Of a DNA stretch of 64,000 bases, positions 33,835 through 45,169 are shown one piece after another. The stretch comes from Piezodorus guildinii (taxonomy: Eukaryota > Arthropoda > Insecta > Hemiptera > Pentatomidae): positions 95,029,169-95,093,168 of the forward strand of contig CM041292.1 of NCBI GenBank assembly GCA_023052935.1. Direction: 5' to 3'. The notes beneath the pieces were generated by a model that searched no databases, had not been told where the DNA came from, and saw nothing but the letters and a program-made list of their open reading frames with translations. Numbering within the stretch: position 1 is the stretch's first letter; each line of letters starts with the position of its first letter. The translations under genes and the position numbers were made by a program.

Positions 33835-34139
33835 AAAAACACATTTTAGGGATCACCTGTAACAGGGTGGCTAGCATAACAGCCCTCTATGCCAAAGGTC
33901 ACGAGTTCAAATCCGCAGGCGGTCCTAGAATTTCCTAATGGGATTAAAAATCCTTAGTTATGCCATTCTTCGGAGGGGACGTAAAAAGGTGGTCCCGAGC
34001 CTGTGCGATGACAAGTACTCGTTAAAGATCCCTATCCTAATTAAACGTGGATAGTCAAAAATGGTGGGACTGTAGCATCGTCCGATTAGCCACAGTAGTA
34101 TAAAGTGACGATAAATAAATCAATTAAACTAAAAAACAC
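33835..34139 (+). mobile_element. SINE-B copy B2 with target-site duplication
   Basis: Head GGGATCACCTGTAACAGGGTGGCTAGC with B box GAGTTCAAATCCGC. Body GGTCCTAGAATTTCC, TTATGCCATTCTTCGGAGGG, GTGGTCCCGAGCCTGTGCG, GTACTCGTTAAAGATCCC and 3' end CATCGTCCGATTAGCCAC. Flanked by AAAAACAC at 33835-33842 and 34132-34139. Near full length. Confidence 0.88.
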
Positions 34140-34240
34140 GGTTTTTTTTTTTAATGTTAAGAAGTAAATAGCTTCACTATTTAATGAGATCTTTCCCTCA
34201 ACTTATCTTTGATCGACTAATTTTTTTTTTTCGACATAAA
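34140..34240. other. T-rich spacer
   Basis: T-runs at about 34142-34152 and 34221-34231. Nothing else. Confidence 0.4.
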
Positions 34241-34538
34241 TTATTCGAGAACCCAAAACAATAACTGTTTAATATATTGTTTAAACTTTTCTATAACAGT
34301 AATAAAAGCCTTATTTGCTTCATTTCTTTGAGTTTCTATAACTTGTAATGAAATCATGAGTCCTGAGGTAACAGCCAACCCAAAGTACCATCGACTTGAC
34401 AATGAATTTCTAAAACACCCCAATTTAGATTTTGAGTATCTACCTAATTGTACAAATAGTGATACTCATAACCTTTCCTTAACAAACCCTGTTGACGACA
34501 TATGTGTGATTATACGGAAGCGAATAGTTTTAAGTTAG
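34241..34538. other. Locus open on both strands, unassigned
   Basis: On minus, about 74 codons are open to a TAA at 34243-34241 and include SSRWYFGLAVTSGLMISLQV, which looks like a membrane segment followed by an amphipathic KAFITVIEKFKQYIKQLLFW stretch. On plus, an ATG-initiated 60-codon frame is open at 34356-34538. I cannot decide which, if either, is real. Confidence 0.15.
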
Positions 34539-36117
34539 CTTATTCGTAAAAAGTTTTAAAACCTTTAATAAAACTTAAAAAATAGGGATTTTATTAGATT
34601 GGATGATACTCTCTCAATAAGCATCATAGAAAAATATATATCTTCGATTTAAAATAAATGAATTTATTGTAACAAATTGTAATTCTAATTTAAACTATGG
34701 AAAATAATAGCACCTAAAAGGTAATGAAAAATTCGAAAACAATATAACAAGAAGAAAGGAGGACTATATTGAATTCCCAGAAGTTCACTTCATTAAATTT
34801 CCAATTTTTCTTTCTCTTCTATCCGAACTTATTAATTAAGTCTGATCCATCAAAAAATACTCATATCACCATTTTCTAAATACTTTACAAAATATAATTA
34901 AAAAATTTTAAAACCATATTCTATAAACACAAATCACATAGATTAGAGTGAAAATTAGCTATCATTAAAAAAAAAAAAAAATAGAAAGCTTAAAATGTCA
35001 AAAAACGGAAAGTTCTCGTTACGTGCACGAATGATGTTAATAAGGTACCATTACTATTCAGACAGGAGTTAATTATACACAAAAAAACACACACATTGTT
35101 TCATCAGCACAGACATTTATAAATTGAAAAAAAAATAAATAAATAACCAATTGTTAACTTTAACTGCTGACAAATATTTTTTCTTCAAAAGTGTCAAAAC
35201 AAAATTGAAATACAATAGGTTCATAAATATATACAGACAACGTCAAACGACGTGACGACAACTACAACGAGATGGAGAAAATCTTTCAACAATAAACGAT
35301 AAAGAGGCGAGGCCGGTGTTGAAACATAACAAGGACAATGTTATCCATTAGACCTCCTTAAAATTCCTTTACCTCCAATTTTACCCATTTTAAAAATTCA
35401 AATCATATACAGGACCCCTAGGCTAATTGGTTATTTTAATTCAGGATATTATACGATCCGTTTATCTCGACCTACGGTTCAATTTGGTTTTAAATACAAT
35501 ACGGCCTGATCGGCTAATATTCAATTTCAGATAAGGTTTAATGGAAATTCGTGCCTTAAGGTTGAGCCAGGATTTCAATTACATGACTGGAAGATACTCT
35601 AGCTGTGCACATTATCTGTGATTAATTGAAAATGTGTTTATTATAAATTCAAAACCATTTTTATAATACATACAAACATTTTAAAAAGGTTGTTCATTAT
35701 CTTAAATGACTACCTGTTACCGGCTTCTCTTTAATATTGGACATTATGTACTTTTTATTATGTTAATTTAAAGTCAACAACACAATTTCCAAAAGAAGAT
35801 AATTATATAATTTTTGGCGCGGTAGAGTAGATTTTTTTTTTTTTTTAAATTACATAGCTAACATAATGTACAATGGCTCATTATTAAGAAATGAACGAAT
35901 ATCAAAACTAGAGTTGGTGATATTAGTATTCGTATTTAAGGAATTAAATGTACCTGTTCACAATAATGGCCTCAAATGAATATACATATAATTTTACCTG
36001 CTAACACGAATATTTATATTTTTATTTATTTTTAATGAAGCCATATTCCTAGAGAGATCTAATTCATACAATTTTTGTTTTTAGCATTAATGTTTATTTG
36101 TTATAGCTAAGTTTATA
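34539..36117. other. AT-rich unassigned DNA
   Basis: A slightly GC-richer segment at 35220-35330 (ACGTCAAACGACGTGACGAC) is single copy. No repeat or gene recognised. Confidence 0.4.
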
Positions 36118-36690
36118 AGTGGAAGGAATTTTTTTTTTAAATTTAGTAATTGATATTTACAACTGTATAGAAAAAAATACAAGTAAATGTGAAAAAAGTA
36201 ACAATTGGCTAGATAAACTCTAGTGAAGAAGCTACCCAGCGGTAGCACTTCAATGTTTATGTCATTAGCAGGTCTAGAGGCTACCGTCTTTTCAGTCGCC
36301 TCAGAGGGTTATTGGGAATAGATGGAGATGAGAGGATACGGACAAGCGGAACTAAAGGAGGTATATCTAGTTCTGACTAAGTCTGCAATTAATGGGATAT
36401 TCAGGTCTTTATGAATAGTTTTATTGGTGACAAAATAAGGTGCATTTTGGAGCTTCTGGAGAATCTTGTATGAGGAATTTGAAGGCTTGGTGGATCCCCA
36501 TAGCTCAATACCATATATCCAAATAGGTCTAATAATGGTTATATAAATTAGTTTTTTGTAGTAGATTTGAACGTTTGTCAAGTAAATGTAACAATCAGTA
36601 TCTGCGAGCAGTTTCTTGTCTTTTCAGTCTAGTTTGAGGATTCCAAGTAAGACGATTGTCAAGATGGAGTGGGATGTGACGAAAGGATAC
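36118..36690 (-). pseudogene. Jockey-like LINE fragment J5 (best preserved)
   Basis: Minus strand: HLDNRLTWNPQTRLKRQETA then RRY-stop (about 36685-36605). An open frame of 90 codons (36581-36309) follows, with KLIYITIIRPIWIYGIELWG, STKPSNSSYKILQKLQNAPY and FVTNKTIHKDLNIPLIADLV, the C-terminal domain typical of Jockey-clade ORF2. Next comes LRRLKRR with a stop, then CTACCGCTGGGTAGCTTCTT and a short 3' UTR. Endonuclease and catalytic reverse-transcriptase boxes are missing. Confidence 0.75.
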
Positions 36691-36957
36691 AGTGGGGCAG
36701 GAGGGGAAGGAAATTAAATGTGTACTTGAAAAAAACTAGACTTTTCAAACACGTTTCTAAAGGACTCAGTGTTTTTCAGATGATAGATTTTGATATAAAC
36801 TAATCGATGGGTCAATAAATAGGGGGTGTCGAAAATTTCATTTCGTAAAAATTGACTTCTAGTATGTTTTGGAAATTACCGTCAATTTACTATCATCGTC
36901 TCAACTTACAATAAGCGACACAAGAGTTCACATTATGTCTGAATATTTATTTATTGT
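36691..36957. other. Unassigned spacer
   Basis: No repeat recognised. Confidence 0.35.
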
Positions 36958-37175
36958 TTATTGATTTAACATCACTTGATGTATATTATGGTTAATCAAA
37001 CGATGCTGTAATCAAAGTTCTGAATTATACATCTACTGATCCATGTTTAATTAGGATGGGGATCTTTAATGAGCACAGGCTTTTGGAACCACTATTTTAA
37101 GTCCCTTCTGAAGGACGGCGTAACAAAGGATTAATACTTCTTTTAAAAAATCTTACGGCTATCCGCCGGGTTAGC
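36958..37175 (-). mobile_element. SINE-B copy B6 (decayed, head missing)
   Basis: On plus: TTTAACATCACTTGATG, ATGGTTAATCAAACGATGCTG, TTTAATTAGGATGGGGATC, GAACCACTATTTTAAGTCCC and GAAGGACGGCGTAACAAAGG, which is the reverse complement of the SINE-B body. The tRNA head is not recognisable. Confidence 0.7.
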
Positions 37176-37977
37176 CTTTAAACTCTCTTTGAACTAAATG
37201 TTGCCTGGCATACAATATATTTTTTAATCATAATTATTGTTGTATATAAGTGGAACAGCTTTAACACGCCTAACATGATATTAAAAATAATCTGGATCTA
37301 GTTTTTAACAAAATCGAGAATAACTGTAAAAAGAGGAATGAAATCGCACGAAGAATCCTTTTCGTAACCAAAATGAATCAATAAAGAGCCAGGAAGATGG
37401 GTAGTGCGTTAAAGTGAGAAGACTGGAAATGAAAGAAGTTTAAATATGAAAATGATTACTGTATCGCATTTTTATTTTTACTTTCGCTTCGCAATATATG
37501 AAATGTAGAGTAAGGGACAATCTCTATCGACGAATCCCGGTTTTTCACGCACATCTCTTGGGTTGAAAATAACTTAACTTCTCAAAATGGTCTATGCTGG
37601 AAAATCTAACTGGAAAAATAAATCTCATAAGATACTGAAATCGGCTTTTTTAAGATGTTCATACACTACAGATTACCTGACACATCGTCTAATAGGAAGT
37701 TTAAATTAATACCGTGGATTTTACACATTATTTCCAAGTACTATTTATTCGGGACAAATCTATTTATAATCTATATGTAAAGAAGTGATCTTTAATAACA
37801 GGATAGTACTTTCTACTTAATCTCTATTTGAAAGTCTAAAAAGGCGCGAATCTCAAATAATAATGTGCCTTGTCCTAAAGTACTTTTAATGCTGTCCTCT
37901 TGAAATCACTGACCATTTGGCATTATTAATATTACTAAGATATGTATAAATATGAACCATAAACAAAATAATTAGTC
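37176..37977. other. AT-rich unassigned DNA
   Basis: No recognised feature. Confidence 0.4.
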
Positions 37978-39160
37978 CGTCAGTACGGAAAAATGCAACC
38001 CATTTTACCAAAATTTTTAGTTTGTTTTATGCATAGCATATATCATGGTATAGCAACACGTATGCCAATTCAAAACGGGTGGATTGCAAAATGGAAAAAT
38101 GTTACTATCATGGAAACCGCGTTGAGGATAATCGTTATAAAGCAAATCATCAAGTATTCAATAAGCTTCAATTTAAGTGGTAAAACACATTTGCAGGTTC
38201 AATATTCAACGATATATAGGTATAAAAAAAAGTACTGCTGAAAAAGAGGTATCACTCTTTTCTAACATTATTATGGTTACTATCATGGAAACGGCCCATC
38301 TTATGAGGATGATCGTCAGAACAATTAATATATAAAATATTAAATCACCATTAATTTGAGTTGTGAAATCTATGACGTGATATGCATGAGTTGTACGTCT
38401 GTATAACTAATAGTTGTTGTTTGTTTGTTTATTTATTTAACGTTACTTTATGCTACTATGGCTAATCGGACGATGCTACTGTGGGAGTCCTAAATTTTGC
38501 CTATCCAGGTTTTATTAGGATAGGGATCTTTAACGAGTACCTCACATCGCACAGGCTCGGAACCACCTTTTAACGTTCCCTCCGAAAGACGGCGTAACTA
38601 AGGATTTTTTACTTCCATTAAAAAATCCTAGGACCACCTGCGGGTTTGAACCCGTGCTCTTTAGCATGGGAGGCTGTTACGCTAGCCACCCAGCTACAAG
38701 TGATCCCAATAACTAATAGTTATAGAGTTATGTTCTAACAAATATACCAGAAAACCGATAAACTTCTTATTTTTGTTATTAATTTGGTTGATATCATGGA
38801 AACGGCTGTTTCTAACAATATAACGGTAATAAACTACTTTACGAGGCATAAAATTAGCTTTAATTCGAATAGTAATAGAAATCCGTAGGTCAGAATTTTG
38901 AAACGGGTCTGAAACGGCTTTCCACCCACTTTTGGGTGGCAGACTAATGTCATTTGATTCCTAATTTTAACTAGTATTAAGAGGTCAAAAGGAAAATCGT
39001 GGTCAAATTAGTCAAAATTTCGTCTTTTTGATATTTTTCTTAATCTACCCGTTTTGGGTTGGAAGACGTGTACTTTTTGCTTCACCACGAGAGCTGCTTT
39101 GCATTATACATACTAAAATGTTGGTAAAATGGGTTGTATGTTTCGTTGCTGGCTCATGAA
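37978..39160. mobile_element. Family D element: long inverted termini, internal subrepeats, nested SINE
   Basis: The left arm (about 37980-38100, CAACCCATTTTACCA ... CAAAACGGGTGGATT) is the inverted counterpart of 39044-39160 (AATCTACCCGTTTTGGGTTGG ... split ... TGGTAAAATGGGTTG). The arms are over 100 bp and diverged. Inside, a unit starting (GTT)NNTATCATGGAAACGGC recurs at about 38101, 38275 and 38785. Without the SINE-B at 38416-38708 it would be about 0.89 kb. No transposase ORF is visible, and the 82-codon frame over the left arm is probably chance. It looks like a non-autonomous DNA transposon or foldback element. Confidence 0.6.
38403..38721 (-). mobile_element. SINE-B copy B3 (near full length), nested in family D
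   Basis: The body 38416-38708 is flanked by a perfect 13 bp duplication ATAACTAATAGTT (38403-38415, 38709-38721). On minus the head reads GGGATCACTTGTAGCTGGGT with B box GGGTTCAAACCCGC. The body ends AAGTAACGTTAAATAAATAA with a short (AAAC)n-like tail. About 293 bp, the reference copy for this family. Confidence 0.92.
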
Positions 39161-39169
39161 CTAAAAGTA

Positions 39170-39470
39170 AATGAGAAAAACTTGCTACTTGAAAGGCAAA
39201 GTATACCCAGCTAAATGATAAGATTGGCCAAGAGAACAAGACACCGTGGCACAAGCCAAAGAAAGGTCCTGTAATGAAGACGAAGAGACAAAGCGGAAAG
39301 GTTGGCCCGAGATCTTGCTCAATACCTCCCAGGGCCTGGAGGAGATTAATAACTGTCGTCGGCGCTCTTCAACGTGTCCGGAGTTTCTCTTCAACAGATG
39401 GTGCCTTTATCGCTCCAGGCTACCGCGTCCGCTCTCTTGAAAAGTCACCACATTACATGGATTCGTAATA
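39170..39470. other. GC-richer single-copy patch
   Basis: Purine-rich first half (39245-39340), GC-rich second half (39340-39440). Several frames are open, none recognised. Candidate regulatory element. Confidence 0.25.
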
Positions 39471-39500
39471 TTTTTTGCTTCATTGATAATAAAACTTATT

Positions 39501-40400
39501 ACTTTCACTTACCTATTTATGAAATATATAGTTAACAAAAGTATAGCGATCGTGACAAATATCGAATACCAGTTTTCAACGAAAATACATGTTTTAAGGT
39601 CCTCTGTTTCCAAATAAGTCACCCGAAAAGGTCTGTGCGTGTGGTAAGTCTAGCACGAAATCGAAAAGTCGCGCGAAACTGATATTTGATATTTAAAACT
39701 ACTGTACGTCCAAGATGTTACAGCAACTTTTTCATCACAATCGGCAAATCCGAAAAGCCACTTTATATTATGCATTTTGCACCTTTTTACGATTTTCTCA
39801 AAAACGGCTCTAAGGATAGTGAATAAACTATCTATATCGATGCAATTGAATAGGCTTTAATATGATGTAGGTTTCATTCAGGTTCAAATAGTTTAACAAG
39901 GCTTAAATGCCGTTATTTTAATTTGTTTTCATCAAAAATACCTTTAAATTTGTAGATTTAAAATAATTAACCATATAATCTTGCCAGTGATGATAAAAAA
40001 CGGGTAAATTTATAAGTTCATCGAATTCGATTTCCAACTAAGGGAGATAAGAGCAAAAATATTTTTTTAAATAAAATTTTTGTGTTGTTGAATGTAAGAA
40101 CAGTAATACAGATGTTTATAAAATATACCTTTGGAAAGCCAAATATTTTAGAAAAAAATATTGTCTGATACACAAAACCCTAAAAGTCAATGGAATGTGC
40201 TGAAAAGCCGATAAAACTAACTGATTGTTGTATATAACAATTTTATATAGTTATATTATTCAATCTATAAATATATATTATATTATTATGCCCGACAAAA
40301 CTAAATATCATTCCTTAAACCCCTATTTATTAGTTGTTAAATTGATCTTAACAACGAAGATAGGTAAAAATCGTGTGTTACCTCCACCAGATTTTTTTTT
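39501..40400 (+). mobile_element. Family C element, near full length
   Basis: Begins ACTTTCACTTACCTATTTAT with the hairpin partner AAATATATAGTTAAC. It continues ATAGCGATCGTGAC, CCAGTTTTCAACGAAAATAC, GGTCTGTGCGTGTGGTAAGT, GTCGCGCGAAACTGA, GATGTTACAGCAACTTTTTCA and TTTTTACGATTTTCTCAAAA, and ends GTGTGTTACCTCCACCAGATT. No coding capacity. Confidence 0.75.
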
Positions 40401-40431
40401 TTTTTTTTTTTTTATATATATATATATATAA
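40392..40431. repeat. T-run and (TA)n
   Basis: About 22 T followed by about nine TA units, immediately at the end of the family C copy. Confidence 0.9.
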
Positions 40432-42361
40432 GGATTGACAATACTATCATTGCATATTCTGAACGTTCAAATTCTTAAGCAAACGAGAGTACTTTTTAAG
40501 AATTCTTTCTTCCCTTACTATAAACCTAACACATCCGTTATATAACAAAAATCCGTCTAATTCCATAAGTGTAATTATTTTGAACAATAAATAAACAGTA
40601 AATAAATATTATAAAATGGGGTTTTTCCAATGAGAACAATTTTTTTTTTTTAAACCTTCAAAATAACTTATTTAAAAATACCAAACTGACAGGCGTTGAT
40701 TACCACCTTCTAGTTTTACGCATTTTCATCAAACTAACCAATGATTACCAAACTGAGTTTTAAAATAACAATTGTCATACTTGGCCTAGTAAAATTCTGT
40801 ATGACTTTGCAGATAAAAAAATAAAAAAAAAGAGAAAAACTATTGTAATGTTTTTGTAAAAGACCACTCGTAGACTCGGATGGCAATGAATTACCCATTT
40901 TCACTTAGAGAAAGAAATACAAAATAAATCAGTTTTGCGGAGGACGCAGAAGCACCGAGTTTTTTAGAATAGTGACGCCTACTGCTTTCTGATCACGACA
41001 CCACGTCAATTGACGTGAGCGGACTCCCGGTATTCCGACTGATTAGACTCCTAGATTCGAGCATCAATGGCGTCATCCACATATAATAGGATTAATACAT
41101 AAATAATTAATAAGAAATAGGAAATCACAATAATAATCAAGGAATAAACAATCTAATAATCCTAATTGACTATGATGTAATAATACGCCGCCCTTGAGTA
41201 TGTAATGTATCCTGCATCAGGCAAAATAATTTTTGCTGGGATAGAAATGAGCTAAATACTGGTAAGAAGAAATAGTTAATGGCAAAACCTACGTTTTTTT
41301 TTTTTTTTTTTAAACGAAAAGTTTGTTTATATGCATTGAGTGCATATTTAAATAGTCATTTAATATTAAGGCAGTTGGGAAGAGCTTGAGCAAAAATGGA
41401 TTTTAAATCCGGCTTAGGTAGGTCGAAATATATTTAATACTAACTAACCTAATGTATAAATTTCGGCAACTTTGGCTAAAATAGAATTCCACCAGTAGGA
41501 TAATTTACCCTTCTAACCCTAAGTAAGAACCTAATGGTTTTAAACCCTATTAATAAAATTCTATTGTTGGATCTTATTCTTACTCTGAATCGCTTTCATA
41601 TACTATTAATAACAAGTGGTTCGGAGTTTTTGCGAAATATTTCTGACATAGCCGTCGATATCTGAAAGAGTTTAGAGTATCATATCACTTAAATTGAAAG
41701 AAACGGCGGGCGAGTAATATTCGCAAATTAATCCATTATATATGACAGATTAACTTTATTTAAATTTATAGGATTACCTGAGAAAAAAAAAAACTAAAAA
41801 ATACAGAAATTCAACAACTAAAGATCTAAAAATACTACTACGTATACACGTACTTTAATTTAAATAAAAAAAATAAAAAAACGCTTCCCTTCTTTTCTTT
41901 TACCATCTTATTTTTATTTTACAGTTCGTTCTCATATTTAGGAAACAGAATCGAAAAAATAAAAATATTATTTATAAGAAGGATAAAGAGAATAAAATAA
42001 TAATTTATTATAATAATAGGACGGGCATTGATAGTAAGACATTGACGCGGATCATTAGTTGTCTTTTTTATTTATACACGCGTTCTTTTTTATTCACGTA
42101 TTTTCCTAGCGACTTGCTTATTCTTTTTTAGATTACTTATCTTTGCGGTGTGACCAAGATCTATTAAATCTATTAGGTATCAACTGTTTATTATATGTTC
42201 AAATTATTTTTCTAAGAGATTTCATGATCCACTCAACAAACTAAAATCAGTTATATTAGAGTATAACTTTATTTAAGACAGGTAGACGAGATGTATAAAT
42301 TTATTTAACACATTAAAGACCAAAAATAAGTCCAAAACATAAACAAAAAAATCTACTGTGC
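40432..42361. other. AT-rich unassigned DNA
   Basis: Mostly featureless. A GC-richer patch at 40970-41070 holds a perfect 16 bp palindrome, CACGTCAATTGACGTG (41002-41017). T-run at about 41295-41312. Confidence 0.45.
41002..41017. promoter_or_regulatory. Perfect 16 bp palindrome with bZIP-like half-sites
   Basis: CACGTCAATTGACGTG is fully symmetric and presents ACGTCA and TGACGT, the half-sites of CREB/ATF-type bZIP proteins, separated by two bases. It lies in a small GC-richer single-copy patch. A binding function is inferred only. Confidence 0.3.
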
Positions 42362-43075
42362 GCTACATACGATTTTCACTTACCTTCGTAGTTAAAATCA
42401 AGAAATTTTAAATAAAGTTAAATTAAAAAAAAGTTAAAGAATTTAATTGAGTTTCAATGGAAATATATGTTTCAGATTAAATAATCTAACAATAGAAATT
42501 ATTATCAACAATAATAACTCAAATTTATGCCCTTCTAGTCTTTCTGGAATTGAGTTTTACAGCTTGGTGTATAACATAAAAAATTAATGCTAATAAAATA
42601 ATATTTTTCATTTTATAAAATTTACAAGATTAAAGGTATTTTTACAGAAAAAATAAAATAAAATGTAAGCATTTAAACCATATCAGACTATTTTAATCAG
42701 AATGAAACCTACATGACATTAAAACCCGCTAAATTGTACATCGTTTATGGGAATTTGATCAAAATCGTAAGAGCTGCTTTTAAGTAAATCTTGAAAATGT
42801 GCAAAATACATGATTTTAAGTGGCTCTTCTGGTTCGCCGATTTTGACGAAAATTTTGGTGTAACACCTCGGGTGAATAGTAGTCATAAATATGAAATATC
42901 AGTTTCGTACGACTTTTCGTTCTTGTGCCAGACTTTTCGAGCGACATACATGGTTATTTTGACTAAGGGGACCCTAAAACATGTAATTCCGTTGAAAACT
43001 GGAATTCGAAAATTATCACGAACTCAATACTTTCACTTACTATATATTTCATATATAGGTAAGTGAAAGTTAAAA
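42362..43075 (-). mobile_element. Family C element, near full length
   Basis: Reverse orientation of the 39.5 kb copy. The non-hairpin end is at 42362-42400 (TACGATTTTCACTTACCTTCG), with body TCAGAATGAAACCTACATGAC, CTTCTGGTTCGCCGATTTTG and CCGTTGAAAACTGGAATTCG. The hairpin end CTTTCACTTACTATATATTT ... ATATAGGTAAGTGAAAG lies at about 43029-43069. The 91-codon open frame inside is not conserved in the other copies. Confidence 0.75.
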
Positions 43076-43119
43076 TATCAAATTTCAATAGTTAAATTTA
43101 AATTTAAAACAGCAATTTC

Positions 43120-43300
43120 AACTATACCGCTTAGAATAAAGTCAATTTGATTGTTGATTGTTGGGTTCTCACTCCTACAATTACCCTGACTGAAGAAGGC
43201 CTAAAATATAGGCCAAAACGTCGGCACTATTAAATTAAGTTTCTACTTAATTGTGTGTTAATTTGACTGCAGTCCAAACTAACTTCTCCTATAAAGCCAA
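43120..43300 (+). repeat. Penelope-type repeat segment P1
   Basis: Aligns with 59060-59250: both have the hammerhead-like core followed by GTCGGCACT and, further on, CCAAACTAACTTCTC(C)TATAA. The segment carries a small hairpin AATTAAG (43233-43239) / CTTAATT (43246-43252). Confidence 0.55.
43187..43232 (+). ncRNA. Hammerhead-ribozyme-like motif (one core change)
   Basis: CTGAAGA (43190-43196) matches CTGANGA exactly. An unpaired A follows, then a perfect 6 bp stem II GGCCTA (43198-43203) / TAGGCC (43209-43214), AAAAC (43215-43219, G to A at the first base of GAAAC), and GTC (43220-43222). The copy at 59.1 kb keeps the G here, so the ancestral motif was probably intact. Small hammerheads with minimal stem III are known from Penelope-like elements. 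Confidence 0.65.
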
Positions 43301-43304
43301 TCTA

Positions 43305-43660
43305 TTTTTTTAGCATGTCCATGACAGAATATGAGGATGATAGATAGAAGAGACAGAATGTGGAGAGCGGTAGAGATGACAAAGGATGAGTCATAAGATA
43401 GACGAAAGAGGGCAGTGGAAGCGCCTGAGAGGACTGGAAAGCACCCGCCCTTGCAAACAATGGTCCTGCGGAATAATTCATGGGCTGGATATGGTTTCGG
43501 CTCACCACCGCGTCCGCTTCCAACCATCAAGGCACTCCATTTTAGGACCAATATCTCCCATTGACGCCTTCTGTTATTTTGTTTTCTTCCGGCCTAACAT
43601 TCACTCGGGCAGGATACGGTCGTTTTCACTCTCCCTAGGATTCCTAACAGGTTTTCAGAT
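43305..43660. other. GC-rich single-copy patch with GA tract
   Basis: Purine-rich 43325-43440 followed by GC-rich sequence to about 43650. Frames on both strands are open for 70-110 codons without recognisable content. Candidate regulatory element. Confidence 0.3.
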
Positions 43661-44399
43661 AACCCCCTCACTGTTCATTCATATAATTTTCTACAATAGT
43701 TTGCTTTATTATTAAATTCATCAACATTTTTCCTCTTATAATAGAGACTTCCTCAAACTCGTTGACATCTTAGAGTGGATAAGGTGAACATCTAATATGA
43801 TATATTTAGAAATTAGGATAAACAGGAGAAAAACAAAAAGAAAGTATTACGCCAATAAGAATGGAATACCATGAATTTGGCCACAATATAAACAAGGTAT
43901 CACAACAATTTTGATTTAAGCATTTTATATTATTTTCTCTTCTTATTATTTTTTTATTTAAAAGAATTTAAGAGATTACTGTAAATTAAAATAAAAATCT
44001 ATATTTTTATTTGTTTATATATTCTCGGATAAAACGTTTGATTTGATACTAACACCGAACCGAAATCAGAAGATTCTCCCTAATGTGAACAATTAATTGA
44101 GTGCCCTACCAAGATTCAACAGGCAAATTATGGCAAGTGATTTTTTTTTTTTTTAATACAAGAATATTAGAAGAAGGACTGTTTGTATGTCCGACTTTTT
44201 AATGCTGAAAGGACCAAGTCAACACTGATGACCGTTTAGTGATACATCCAAAAAAAACACTTGCGATCAAAATTGTTAAATAACCTTTTTTTTTAACGAC
44301 AGAAGTAAAAAAGTTTACACTTCATAAATCGAAGTTTATTAATTTTAAATATTAATAAAAAAATAAAATGCATTATAGCACCAATCTAAATATGTTTCC
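43661..44399. other. AT-rich unassigned DNA
   Basis: Nothing recognised. Confidence 0.4.
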
Positions 44400-44780
44400 A
44401 CTTTGCAAAACTCGGTTATTTGGACTCGAGAGATTGTGACGGGCCTAATGTGTGTGATGAAGTGGGGTTACAAACACACAGCTGGAGGGACAAAAGTGGT
44501 TATGAGAAATGGATTTGTCACTGCTCCAAGCATGTTTATATTTTTGGTCTCTTTATATTTAATTGAAGCAACTTTTTATTTCTTAATTTATTTTCTGTAT
44601 TTTGTTATGGAAGAAAGATTATTTTATTTTACAGTGGCAAATCCATTGTAACCTGCTGTTTATGTGCACTCCTCATTTTGTCTCTCCGCTATTAATTTAT
44701 TTTATGTATCATTTTATTATTTGACACTTGTGCTGCGAATAAAGAATATTTGTTACTACTGTGCAGTACCAGACCATTCA
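44400..44780 (+). other. Possible transcript end or unclassified repeat
   Basis: An 82-codon frame (44403-44651) with a hydrophobic tail is followed by TGCGAATAAAGAATATTTG near 44736 (poly-A signal-like). The protein is not recognised and there is no splice support, so this is weak. Confidence 0.15.
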
Positions 44781-45169
44781 TTTATTTCACTTTCACCTCC
44801 TCTAAAAGAACATAACACGTGCATTTTCGTTGAAAACTAAGAATAAAATGATTCCTCAAATATTCCGGAGATAGATGGGTCTAACAAAACAAAATTCTTA
44901 GTTGATAGTATTTGCTTAAGTAAACATTTTGTCAAATACATATAATGAAAGAAACAGAATCATATAGGCTAAAATGGACAACAACAAATGGGAAAAAATG
45001 TGGGTGCAGGAAAACGCTGAGGCAATATGGAGCTTTAAAACAACATTCCAAATATCGCTGAATGTTTTGATGCGTTTTTTGTTTTTTAATAAAGAACAGG
45101 CATTGGTCACGGGCGTGAGTTCATATATTGATGGGAAGAAGTACGCCCTGGAGATAAGAAGAAATGATT
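44781..45169. other. Unassigned DNA
   Basis: Short frames on both strands at 44916-45171, none recognised. Confidence 0.35.

Noticed and set aside
37993..38241. 82-codon open frame
   Set aside because: Covers the inverted terminus and first subrepeat of family D; the mirrored arm is open only in an unrelated frame.
42791..43066. 91-codon protein-coding gene
   Set aside because: Lies entirely within family C repeat, and the frame is broken in the other copies.
43386..43715. 109-codon open frame
   Set aside because: Overlaps equally long frames on the opposite strand in a GC-rich patch, with no recognisable motif or coding bias.
44736..44760. Poly-A signal of a host gene
   Set aside because: AATAAA is expected often in DNA this AT-rich, and there is no supported exon upstream.
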